6,652 nucleotides of DNA from Candidatus Bathyarchaeota archaeon (GTDB taxonomy: Archaea > Thermoproteota > Bathyarchaeia > Bathyarchaeales > Bathyarchaeaceae): NCBI GenBank assembly GCA_029883255.1, contig JAOUJL010000084.1, forward strand, positions 1 to 6,652. Reading direction: 5' to 3'. The notes under the pieces are model-generated. The model ran no database searches. It worked only from the letters and a program-made list of their open reading frames with translations, and was not told the origin of the DNA. The position numbers were made by a program, and so were the translations under genes. Shown one piece after another: positions 1 to 4,585 of the stretch. Numbering within the stretch: position 1 is the first letter of the stretch; the number at the start of each line of letters is the position of its first letter.

Positions 1-565
1 GTAATGTCAGGTTTAAGTGTAGAACGTTGCTCACTTTTTTCCAGTTCACCGCTGTCTCAACGCAGCCGTCTCGGAGTAGAGCGATGCCTTGGGCTGCAAC
101 TCCGAGTTTTTCGCAGACGAAGCTTCCGAGTACAAGTTCTTTTAGACAGGATACGCCTAGGCAAGCTTTCGGTTTTCCTTTGCTAAGAATTTTTGTAGCC
201 ACGCTTCCTCCAGGTATAATGAATACATCCTTGTAGCCTAGCTTCTTGGCTTGATGAGTTATCTCAGGTATGCCACATTTTCCGCATTTCATGCATTCAT
301 AGCCATATTCTTCTAGTTCTGCGTGGCAGTCTCGTGAACGTAGACACTGAGGCAGCAGCAAGATTCTCTCTGAGTATGGTGTGGCTGCGAACTTCTTTTT
401 TGACGCATTGTTTTTTGTGTCTACGTAAAGCTGAAGTAGCTCTTTCTCGTCGACTCCCATCTTTGCTGCAAGTTGCTCTAATTTTCCAATAGTGATTCCG
501 CTAAGTTTTGATTTAGCAAGCTTTTTCATGAGCCGCATGACGGAGCCGTTTTTGTTGAGGTTCAT
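1..565 (-). CDS. DUF116 domain protein, N-terminal 188 residues (runs off left edge)
   Basis: The frame is open from ATG at 565 to the window edge, so the C-terminus is missing. Residues 1-60 are basic and probably helical. From about residue 68 the cysteine-rich pattern of DUF116 follows: LLPQCLRSRDC (C74, C80), CMKCGKCGIPE (C91, C94, C97), IIPGGSVATKIL near 116-127, and ACLGVSC (C135, C140), with C151 and C168 beyond. The nine cysteines suggest a metal or Fe-S site, but that is inference; DUF116 has no established function that I can name. The ATG is chosen because a clear TATA box (596-603, minus) sits about 31-38 bases before it, which predicts a leader of only a few bases. It is a single gene here, with tRNA-Val upstream on the same strand. 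The family call is secure; the role is unknown. Confidence 0.88.
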   Translation of the reverse strand, partial: MNLNKNGSVMRLMKKLAKSKLSGITIGKLEQLAAKMGVDEKELLQLYVDTKNNASKKKFAATPYSERILLLPQCLRSRDCHAELEEYGYECMKCGKCGIPEITHQAKKLGYKDVFIIPGGSVATKILSKGKPKACLGVSCLKELVLGSFVCEKLGVAAQGIALLRDGCVETAVNWKKVSNVLHLNLTL

Positions 566-595
566 GTGTCTCGCATCTTCAGTTAGTCTTTGTGA

Positions 596-603
596 AATAT
601 AAA
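596..603 (-). promoter_or_regulatory. TATA box of the DUF116 gene
   Basis: On the minus strand this reads GTTTATATTT (595-604), a good archaeal TATA element. Its centre is about 33 bases before the ATG at 565, which puts the transcript start near 572 and supports a nearly leaderless mRNA. Confidence 0.6.
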
Positions 604-651
604 CGTTCAACCTGAATCGCGTCAAAACCAACCTTGTTTAAATCATGCGTA

Positions 652-747
652 TGGTGGGCCGGGCAGGACTTGAACCTGCGACCTTCGCCTATCTTCATGC
701 TCGGCGTTCGTAAGGGCGATGTCCAAACCATGCTAGACGACCGGCCC
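652..747 (-). tRNA. tRNA-Val(TAC) with an 18-nt intron and encoded CCA
   Basis: Read on the minus strand from 747. The acceptor GGGCCGG pairs with CCGGCCC (662-656), followed by A73 (655) and an encoded CCA (654-652). The D stem is GTCT/GGAC. The T arm is GCAGG-TTCAAGT-CCTGC (679-663). The anticodon stem TCGCC (719-715) pairs perfectly with GGCGA (689-685), but 25 bases lie between them instead of 7. Removing 18 bases leaves the loop CTTACGA with T33 and anticodon TAC (712-710), which reads the valine codon GUA. A73 and the D-loop form agree with archaeal tRNA-Val. Its start is 108 bases from the divergent tRNA-Ser. The cloverleaf is very secure; the exact splice points are less so. Confidence 0.93.
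691..708 (-). other. Probable canonical (37/38) tRNA intron, 18 nt
   Basis: Placing the intron after G37 (709) and before A38 (690) restores a 7-base anticodon loop. In the standard bulge-helix-bulge layout the central helix would pair C32-T33-T34-A35 with intron bases GAAG. Three of these four pairs form and the fourth is an A/G mismatch, so the motif is relaxed. The A at each boundary allows a one-base slide (690-707). Confidence 0.65.
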
Positions 748-774
748 TCTAGCTCAATATGTAATGGCAGTTGA

Positions 775-784
775 TAAAAAAGTT
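775..784 (-). promoter_or_regulatory. Promoter box of tRNA-Val
   Basis: On the minus strand this reads AACTTTTTTA, continuing TC. It begins 37 bases before the first tRNA base. The same ten bases occur at nearly the same distance before tRNA-Ser, so this is very probably the BRE/TATA region. Confidence 0.6.
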
Positions 785-817
785 AATGCATCACCAAGCC
801 CTTTCCAGACGCATAGG

Positions 818-827
818 AACTTTTTTA
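818..827 (+). promoter_or_regulatory. Promoter box of tRNA-Ser
   Basis: The sequence is AACTTTTTTA, beginning 38 bases before the first base of tRNA-Ser. It is identical to the box before the divergent tRNA-Val. The AT-rich stretch at 837-846 is too near the tRNA to be its TATA box. Confidence 0.6.
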
Positions 828-855
828 GGACAACAAACTTAAAAATAGCTGAAGA

Positions 856-956
856 GCGGGGTTGCCCTAGCCTGGTAGGGGGCAGAATAGAGCCCAAGCC
901 TGCTAAGCCTGTGGTCCTTACGGGCCGCGCGGGTTCAAATCCCGCACCCCGCGCCA
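856..956 (+). tRNA. tRNA-Ser(GCT), type II, with a 12-nt intron in the anticodon stem and encoded CCA
   Basis: The acceptor GCGGGGT (856-862) pairs with ACCCCGC (946-952). Discriminator G (953) fits archaeal serine tRNA, and CCA is encoded at 954-956. The D arm is CCCT-AGCCTGGTA-GGGG. A long variable arm, GGTCC-TTAC-GGGCC (913-926), marks a type II tRNA. The T arm is GCGGG-TTCAAAT-CCCGC (929-945). Read straight through, no anticodon stem fits. Taking out 886-897 joins CAG to GC and gives stem CAGGC, loop CTGCTAA and stem GCCTG (907-911), all five pairs perfect, with T33 and anticodon GCT (902-904) for AGC/AGU serine codons. A T5 run follows at 981. Gene finders that expect only canonical introns may miscall or miss it. 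Confidence 0.9.
886..897 (+). other. Non-canonical tRNA intron (position 29/30), 12 nt
   Basis: The intron AATAGAGCCCAA lies between tRNA positions 29 and 30. In the precursor GGGC (880-883) pairs with GCCC (892-895) as a 4-bp central helix. The 3' side has the three-base bulge AAG (896-898), cut after its second base. The 5' side has AG before the cut and A after it (884-886). The outer helix can form from AGG (877-879) with CCT (899-901). The inner helix is missing, so the form is bulge-helix-loop. Only this 12-base removal restores all five stem pairs. Confidence 0.85.
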
Positions 957-980
957 TCCCAAAAGGTAGTGAAGAAATAG

Positions 981-985
981 TTTTT
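981..985 (+). terminator. T-run after tRNA-Ser
   Basis: A TTTTT run lies 25 bases past the CCA end. Archaeal RNA polymerase stops at short T-runs without needing a hairpin. No gene lies between here and 1161; apart from the stem-loop at 1127-1144 I see nothing in that stretch. Confidence 0.4.
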
Positions 986-1126
986 GAAGAGTTTTCTTTG
1001 AAAGCTTGTGTTTTTGCTGAGATTTTAGGTTTAGGTTAATTTTCGATTGCCATTCATTCACATCCTTGATTTGGATTAGTCTTTTTCTGAAAATAATATT
1101 CGATTGGTCGTATTTCGACTTTGCCG

Positions 1127-1144
1127 GTGCGCTAGATTGCGCAC
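1127..1144. other. Stem-loop GTGCGC/GCGCAC downstream of the zincin-like gene
   Basis: A perfect 6-bp GC-rich stem encloses the loop TAGATT. It starts 17 bases after the stop of the minus-strand gene that ends at 1162, so it may protect or end that mRNA. No T-run follows on the minus strand, so I do not call it a terminator. Confidence 0.45.
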
Positions 1145-1161
1145 ACAGCTCTATGGCTATC

Positions 1162-1677
1162 TCAGATTATGTATTTTTCGTTTGGTTTTTCAAAGTCTTT
1201 TACGATCTCCATGGCGCGTCTAGGGGCTTCTATCCGGTTGAGCGGAACGCCTCTCAGGAGCACCCACGGACTTTTCTCAGCCAATCTTGTGACTATGTGG
1301 TTCTCACCAAAACATTCTCTTGAGATTTCATAGACCAAACGATGAACCTCAGTCTCTGGAATGTGTCCCAGAGCGTGTAAGTACTCGTGGACTAACATGC
1401 TGTAGACGAATGCGTTGACAAGTCGTTTTGACTTTGTGGCGGCTTCGACAATTTCTACAAGGGTTCTGTTCAAGACTATGTTGTTCGTGCCTAATGGATG
1501 ATACGCGCCAAGGTGAAGAGGCAGATTGTCTAAGAAAAGCATCATGCCCCTTCGATGCTCGCTTAAAGAATCTTTAACGGTGTCCTTGACTATCTCCCAA
1601 ACCTCGCTGAAACCTTCCGCTTTATTAATCCTAGAACGATAGACCTCAGCCTTAGACATTCTAACTGTTTCATCCAT
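1162..1677 (-). CDS. Zincin-like putative metallopeptidase (HEYLH), 171 aa
   Basis: The key feature is VHEYLHALGH: HExxH at residues 97-101, preceded by a hydrophobic helix (89-96), with H105 and H112 just after. HExxH is the zinc and catalytic motif of zincin peptidases: the two histidines bind zinc and E98 would activate water. The spacing HExxHxxxH-x6-H is not the metzincin motif (HExxHxxGxxH), and no clear third ligand can be named; E117, E119 and E121 on the next helix are candidates. A stretch GTNNIVLNRTLVE (63-75) comes before, like the strand region next to the active helix in small zincins. There is no signal peptide or membrane segment, so it is probably cytoplasmic. ATG 1677 is taken; Met7 (1659), with CATATTAG at 1688-1695 (minus) as a possible TATA box, is a real alternative. 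It resembles proteins conserved in uncultured archaea; its substrate is unknown. Confidence 0.8.
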   Translation of the reverse strand: MDETVRMSKAEVYRSRINKAEGFSEVWEIVKDTVKDSLSEHRRGMMLFLDNLPLHLGAYHPLGTNNIVLNRTLVEIVEAATKSKRLVNAFVYSMLVHEYLHALGHIPETEVHRLVYEISRECFGENHIVTRLAEKSPWVLLRGVPLNRIEAPRRAMEIVKDFEKPNEKYII

Positions 1678-1780
1678 ATGATCGACTCTAATATGACATA
1701 CGGAATATCTAGCCTAAAAACCTTTCAGCACGCACAGTAGTAACAACGAAAACTCCAGAAGGTATCCATTTTTGACAAGA

Positions 1781-1788
1781 TTTATAAG
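1781..1788 (+). promoter_or_regulatory. TATA box of the 63-aa zinc-finger gene
   Basis: TTTATAAG lies 35-42 bases before ATG 1823. It predicts a transcript start near 1810 and a leader of about 13 bases without a clear ribosome binding site. Confidence 0.55.
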
Positions 1789-1822
1789 TAGACGTTGTTT
1801 CTGCTGACAGTCTCAGAATGAA

Positions 1823-2014
1823 ATGATCGTAGCCGAGTTGTACAACATGCCATGGAAATTGGTACATATTAGGAAATCAGGTCGTAAACCCTCAAACGGT
1901 CGACGATGCAAGATTTGTGAATGTGAAATTGTTGATGACAAAGCTTGGAGTAACCGAAACAAACATCGTTCTAAATATATTTGCAAGATCTGTTTTCCCA
2001 AAATATGGGTTTAA
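1823..2014 (+). CDS. Small zinc-finger protein, 63 aa, function unknown
   Basis: Residues 29-34 read CKICEC and residues 54-57 read CKIC, giving two CxxC knuckles 21 residues apart, plus C34. This is the layout of a small zinc ribbon or treble-clef fold. The rest is basic (HIRKSGRKPSNGRR at 15-28, NRNKHRSK at 45-52), so nucleic acid or ribosome binding is plausible but unproven. A TATA box at 1781-1788 predicts a short leader, which supports this start; Met9 (ATG at 1847) is the alternative. The gene stands alone, facing away from the zincin-like gene. No terminator is clear after it. I do not recognise a named family. Confidence 0.7.
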   Translation: MIVAELYNMPWKLVHIRKSGRKPSNGRRCKICECEIVDDKAWSNRNKHRSKYICKICFPKIWV

Positions 2015-2105
2015 ACACAGAGCCGTGCACGTCTTACGCTTTATTGGATGTCATACTCATATTCGTCGTCATCATCTTAGTTTGCATGGTGTGTTTTAAA
2101 CCTGT

Positions 2106-2122
2106 GAACAGAACGCCTGTTC
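2106..2122. other. Small stem-loop GAACAG/CTGTTC
   Basis: A 6-bp stem with loop AACGC lies 91 bases after the zinc-finger gene, inside the 235-base gap 2015-2249. No T-run follows, so termination is only a guess. Apart from this and the promoter module at 2143 the gap shows nothing I can support. Confidence 0.3.
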
Positions 2123-2142
2123 TTCTGAACCTTGTGCAACTG

Positions 2143-2216
2143 AACTTTCTAAGTCTATAATTTCTAAGACAAAGAAGAAGTTTAGAAGTTTGTAATTCTC
2201 TTTACTTAATTATAAG
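2143..2216 (+). promoter_or_regulatory. Promoter module, copy A (before the radical SAM pseudogene)
   Basis: In order: AACTTTCTAA (2143-2152), AATTTCTAAG (2159-2168), the inverted TTTAGAAGTTT (2181-2191), and the TATA box AATTATAA (2208-2215). A degenerate inverted site, AAGTTGGAAAC, lies at 2214-2224. The first 18 bases, AACTTTCTAAGTCTATAA, are identical to copy B at 3268. TTTAGAAGTTT starts 38 bases after the 18-mer in both copies, and the TATA box follows 27 (A) or 26 (B) bases later. The TATA box predicts a start near 2237, just before the pseudogene ATG. TTTCTAA and TTAGAA arms form a dyad (2156-2167 with 2182-2194), as expected for an operator. Confidence 0.7.
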
Positions 2217-2249
2217 TTGGAAACATAGAGTGAGTACACAGTGAATTCT

Positions 2250-2989
2250 ATGATCGTCAAGGAAGTCTACGCATAAACAATCTTATCCAAGTCCAAAGTC
2301 CATGACTGTACAATTAACCCCTACATTGGTTGTAAGCACGGCTGCCCCTACTGCTATGCTCGATTTATGAAAAGATTCACTGGGCATAACGAAGAATGGG
2401 GTCAATTTGTGGACGTGAAGATTAATGCTGCTAGATTACTGCAACCTGAGATAGAGAAGAAAAAGCCTGTAGAGTCTGGATAAGTGGAGTATGTGATCCC
2501 TATCAGCCAATGGAAAAAAAATATAACTAACGAGAAGATGTCTCGAAATCCTATCAAAACACAATTGGCCAATCACAATACAAAAAGTCTCCGCTCGTAA
2601 AACGAGATCTGGAATTACTCGGAAAATTCACCAATACTGAAGTCGGACTTACGATCACCACCAGCGACGAGAACATCAGAACGATCTTTGAGCCACATAC
2701 ACCATCGATCAAAGATGGAATTGAAACGTTAGAGAAACTACATTCAGCAGGCCTGAAGACCTTCGCAATGATAGCACCATTACTTCCAAAAGCCGAAAGT
2801 TTGGGGACACACCTAATCGTAAAAGTAGACTATGTGCTCATTGACAAAATGAATTATCATTACGCAGGTTGGGTATACAAGAAGCATGGATTAGAATACG
2901 CGATGACAGACAACTTCTTCAAACGGAAGAAAATGAAATTTGCCAACGCGCTAGAAAATGGAGAAATACCTTATCAATTGTTATTCTGA
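2250..2989 (+). pseudogene. Radical SAM protein of the SPL (SplB-like) type, inactivated
   Basis: Four lesions break one gene. They are an in-frame TAA at codon 9 (2274-2276, after MIVKEVYA), a one-base loss near 2469-2470, a one-base loss near 2525-2526 (after EKKY), and a two-base loss near 2584. Adding back the four bases gives 744 bases, exactly 247 codons plus stop. The restored protein has INPYIGCKHGCPYCYAR with the radical SAM cysteines at 28, 32 and 35, then WISGVCDPYQP, LTRRCLEIL, KSPLVKRDLELL, TFAMIAPLLP and VDYVLIDKMNYHY. These are landmarks of SPL-type radical SAM proteins in archaea. A living copy would bind a 4Fe-4S cluster and cleave SAM; the substrate of this subgroup is not known to me. 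The promoter (module A) looks intact. The longest open remnant is the part after 2585. Neighbouring genes are unbroken, which argues against simple sequencing error, although two losses lie in A-rich runs. Confidence 0.9.
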
Positions 2990-3097
2990 TCCACGCTTGC
3001 ACATATCCGCAAACATAATTCGAGCATAATGAATCAGTATGAACGCGCGCAATGTTTTTTAATCCGTATGTACGCATGCATGAGTTATCCGCAAAAT

Positions 3098-3103
3098 GGA
3101 GGT
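3098..3103 (+). promoter_or_regulatory. Shine-Dalgarno site GGAGGT deciding the 3110 start
   Basis: A near-perfect archaeal ribosome binding site lies six bases before ATG 3110. It favours this start over the in-frame ATG at 3029, which has no such site. Confidence 0.75.
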
Positions 3104-3109
3104 CAAAGT

Positions 3110-3241
3110 ATGGCTAGACGAAGCAAGAAAGACAAAACTGCAGGTCGGGAACAGCATAGACAGTTGCAAAGGGCTAAGAAGATGAAGAGGAAACAGAAGA
3201 AGAACGCTGCACTTCCTAAAAGGCACAAAGGGAAAAAATAG
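3110..3241 (+). CDS. Very basic 43-aa protein, function unknown
   Basis: The protein starts MARRSKKDKTAGREQ and ends in RHKGKK. About 20 of 43 residues are Lys or Arg and only two are acidic, so the net charge is near +18. It has no cysteine, signal or membrane segment, and is probably one long helix or disordered. Such composition suits binding to RNA, DNA or the ribosome, but this is inference only. GGAGGT six bases before ATG 3110 fixes the start; the frame stays open back to 3029, but those 27 extra codons look unlike the rest. A T-run follows the stop directly, so it is probably its own transcription unit. It follows the pseudogene by 120 bases and precedes the nitroreductase promoter module. 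No named family is recognised. Confidence 0.72.
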   Translation: MARRSKKDKTAGREQHRQLQRAKKMKRKQKKNAALPKRHKGKK

Positions 3242-3242
3242 T

Positions 3243-3248
3243 CTTTTT
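3243..3248 (+). terminator. T-run after the 43-aa gene
   Basis: CTTTTT lies directly after the stop codon and before promoter module B, a fitting place for archaeal T-run termination. Confidence 0.4.
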
Positions 3249-3267
3249 GTATACACACGTTAGACGA

Positions 3268-3340
3268 AACTTTCTAAGTCTATAACTTTCTAACCAAACA
3301 GAGAATTTAGAAGTTTATAAAATCTATATCTAATTATAAA
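3268..3340 (+). promoter_or_regulatory. Promoter module, copy B (before the nitroreductase)
   Basis: This copy holds AACTTTCTAA twice (3268-3277 and 3284-3293), the inverted TTTAGAAGTTT (3306-3316) and the TATA box AATTATAA (3332-3339). Another inverted site, AAAGTTAGAAA (3345-3355), falls between the TATA box and the expected transcript start. TATAACTTTCTAA (3281-3293) pairs with TTAGAAGTTTATA (3307-3319) at 11 of 13 positions. Copy A before the pseudogene has the same order and spacing. Sites on both sides of a TATA box suit a repressor or a dual regulator. The predicted transcript start is near 3362. Confidence 0.72.
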
Positions 3341-3370
3341 GGAGAAAGTTAGAAACCTACTATATGAAAG

Positions 3371-3376
3371 AAGGAG
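3371..3376 (+). promoter_or_regulatory. Shine-Dalgarno site AAGGAG deciding the 3382 start
   Basis: AAGGAG ends five bases before ATG 3382. With a transcript start expected near 3362, the ATG at 3364 would sit at the very end of the mRNA, so 3382 is preferred. Confidence 0.65.
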
Positions 3377-3381
3377 ATGAC

Positions 3382-4173
3382 ATGAAGAATAATCCTGTTA
3401 TCCAGACTATGCTTGATCACAAGTCAATCCGAAAATATACCGATGAAATGCCCTCCGACGAAGTGGTAAAAACAATTGTTAGAGCCGGTCAACAAGCGCC
3501 TTTCGCTTATCAATCCTACAGCGTGCTACTGTCACGAAACAGAGGGCAGAACCCCTACAAAGCACCACTTTTGTTTACGATCTGTCTTGATCCTCATAAA
3601 TTCGAACACATAATGACTAGAAGAAACTGGAAGCTGATCACGAATGATTTGGCATTATTGGTCCTTGGCATTCAAGACGCATCCTTGATGGCGGAGAATA
3701 TGGTTGTTGCAGGAAGAAGTCTAGGACTTGGAAGCTGCTTGCTAGGAAGTGCACCATATAGAGCGGAAAAAATCGCGAAAAAGTATAGCCTGCCAAAGAG
3801 AGTGTTTCCCCTAGTACAATTAGTTATGGGCTATCCAGCGGAAGACCCACCGACACGACCTCGATATCCTATGGAATTCACTCTTTTCGAGGATAAATAT
3901 CCTAAGATGGATCAAGATACAATTTCAAAAGCCATGCAACAAATGGACGAGGGATATCTCGCCCAAGACTACTACCGCAAGCTGAAAGCAAAAATACGCC
4001 TAGAAGGCAATCGTGAGGAAACATTCACCTACGATAATTATAGCTGGACAGAACACATTTGCAGAAAGCTGGGTCAATGGGATCCGGACCCAAAGGAACT
4101 ACTGGAGCAATTTGAGAAACGCGGTTTCCATATCACGGGAAAAAGAGATCAAAACTCGCGCGTGCGCCTTTGA
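3382..4173 (+). CDS. Nitroreductase family (NfsA/FRP-like) FMN oxidoreductase, 263 aa
   Basis: Proteins of this family bind FMN, usually as homodimers, and use NAD(P)H to reduce nitro compounds, quinones or flavins in the cytoplasm. The N-terminal HKSIRKYTDE (13-22) is the phosphate-binding H-S-R motif. RAGQQAPFAYQSY (35-47) matches the flavin-contacting segment, GLGSCLLG (115-122) is the glycine-rich region, and PLVQLVMGYPAEDPPTRPR (143-161) is the typical G-x-P...P-x-R stretch. About 100 residues follow (165-263), as in the longer NfsA/FRP type. ATG 3382 is chosen for its Shine-Dalgarno site; ATG 3364 would add six residues. The promoter is module B, shared with the radical SAM pseudogene, so expression is probably regulated, perhaps by redox or toxic compounds (inference). 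A weak stem ACGTT/AACGT (4178-4195) follows the stop. Family is certain, true substrate unknown. Confidence 0.92.
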   Translation: MKNNPVIQTMLDHKSIRKYTDEMPSDEVVKTIVRAGQQAPFAYQSYSVLLSRNRGQNPYKAPLLFTICLDPHKFEHIMTRRNWKLITNDLALLVLGIQDASLMAENMVVAGRSLGLGSCLLGSAPYRAEKIAKKYSLPKRVFPLVQLVMGYPAEDPPTRPRYPMEFTLFEDKYPKMDQDTISKAMQQMDEGYLAQDYYRKLKAKIRLEGNREETFTYDNYSWTEHICRKLGQWDPDPKELLEQFEKRGFHITGKRDQNSRVRL

Positions 4174-4210
4174 AAGACGTTATGAGTTAAACGTAGGCTT
4201 TTGCTGACAA

Positions 4211-4474
4211 CTATTTCCTAATGCGTCGGATTTCGAATACGACAGGGTTCTCTGGGTCCGGGCAAGCATTGAATATTGTGTCTCCATCTTCGCTCCATGG
4301 GAACTCTACTCCGTAACGCATAGCGTAAATCTTTGGCAGCAGAACCATAAGCGCACTATAGCATATATCTCCTCTAACAGATCTACCATCGAAAACTATT
4401 TTATCGCCTACTTTATGTCCAAGCGCACATTTTCCCTTTTGACTCTTTACGGTAACTTCAATAACGTATGGCAT
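4211..4474 (-). CDS. TIGR04076 family protein, 87 aa
   Basis: The order of landmarks fits TIGR04076. These are KGKCALGHKVGDKIVFDG (13-30), a GDICYSAL segment (36-42), LLPKIYAMRYGVEFPW (45-60), CPDPENPVVFEIRRI (71-85). Conserved candidates for a functional site are C16, H20, C38 and C71. The family is small, probably cytoplasmic, and without a proven function; a metal or redox role is only a guess. The frame reaches back to ATG 4495, but that ATG overlaps a TATA box (TTTATATG, 4493-4500). The start at 4474 is therefore preferred, with GGTGAT (4484-4479) four bases before it. It is convergent with the nitroreductase (37 bases between stops) and divergent from the DDAH-like gene. Confidence 0.87.
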   Translation of the reverse strand: MPYVIEVTVKSQKGKCALGHKVGDKIVFDGRSVRGDICYSALMVLLPKIYAMRYGVEFPWSEDGDTIFNACPDPENPVVFEIRRIRK

Positions 4475-4492
4475 GCAAATCACCAAGCTCAA

Positions 4493-4500
4493 CATATAAA
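4493..4500 (-). promoter_or_regulatory. TATA box of the TIGR04076 gene
   Basis: On the minus strand this reads TTTATATG, with centre about 23 bases before ATG 4474. It overlaps the upstream in-frame ATG at 4495 and so argues against that start. Confidence 0.5.
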
Positions 4501-4532
4501 TGAATTATTATAAGATTTTTTCGAAAGAAAAA

Positions 4533-4544
4533 TTGATAAAAAAG
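4533..4544 (+). promoter_or_regulatory. Possible TATA region of the DDAH-like gene
   Basis: TTGATAAAAAAG lies 42-53 bases before ATG 4586, giving a transcript start near 4566. TTATTATAAG at 4505-4514 is an alternative. GTGATG (4575-4580), five bases before the ATG, can pair with the AUCAC end of archaeal 16S rRNA as a partial ribosome binding site. Confidence 0.35.
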
Positions 4545-4585
4545 AGATATCTGCTGTATGTGCACAGAATTGAAGTGATGAAATC

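Noticed and set aside
754..1039. Open frames on both strands across the tRNA-Ser gene (67 and 91 codons)
   Set aside because: They cover a complete tRNA and its promoter; the protein sequence simply reads through tRNA bases.
1066..1323. 85-codon plus-strand frame
   Set aside because: It overlaps the 3' end of the zincin-like gene in antisense, and that gene carries a recognisable motif.
2065..2080. ATGATGA on the minus strand as a second C box
   Set aside because: No D or D' box follows at a usable distance; a 7-base match is expected by chance.
3072..3081. ACGCATGCAT repeated at 6486-6495
   Set aside because: Ten-base matches are expected by chance many times in a window of this length, and the two places have no common context.
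3029..3109. Longer 70-aa form of the basic protein starting at 3029
   Set aside because: There is no ribosome binding site at 3029, the extra residues have a different composition, and GGAGGT points clearly at 3110.
2143..3340. Module copies A and B read as the ends of an insertion element carrying the radical SAM pseudogene and the 43-aa gene
   Set aside because: The copies are direct, imperfect, placed at promoters with a TATA box at fixed spacing, and no transposase or target duplication is visible.
4574..4581. C-box-like GTGATGA suggesting a C/D box sRNA
   Set aside because: No matching D box with proper spacing was seen, and the site is better explained as a partial ribosome binding site before ATG 4586.
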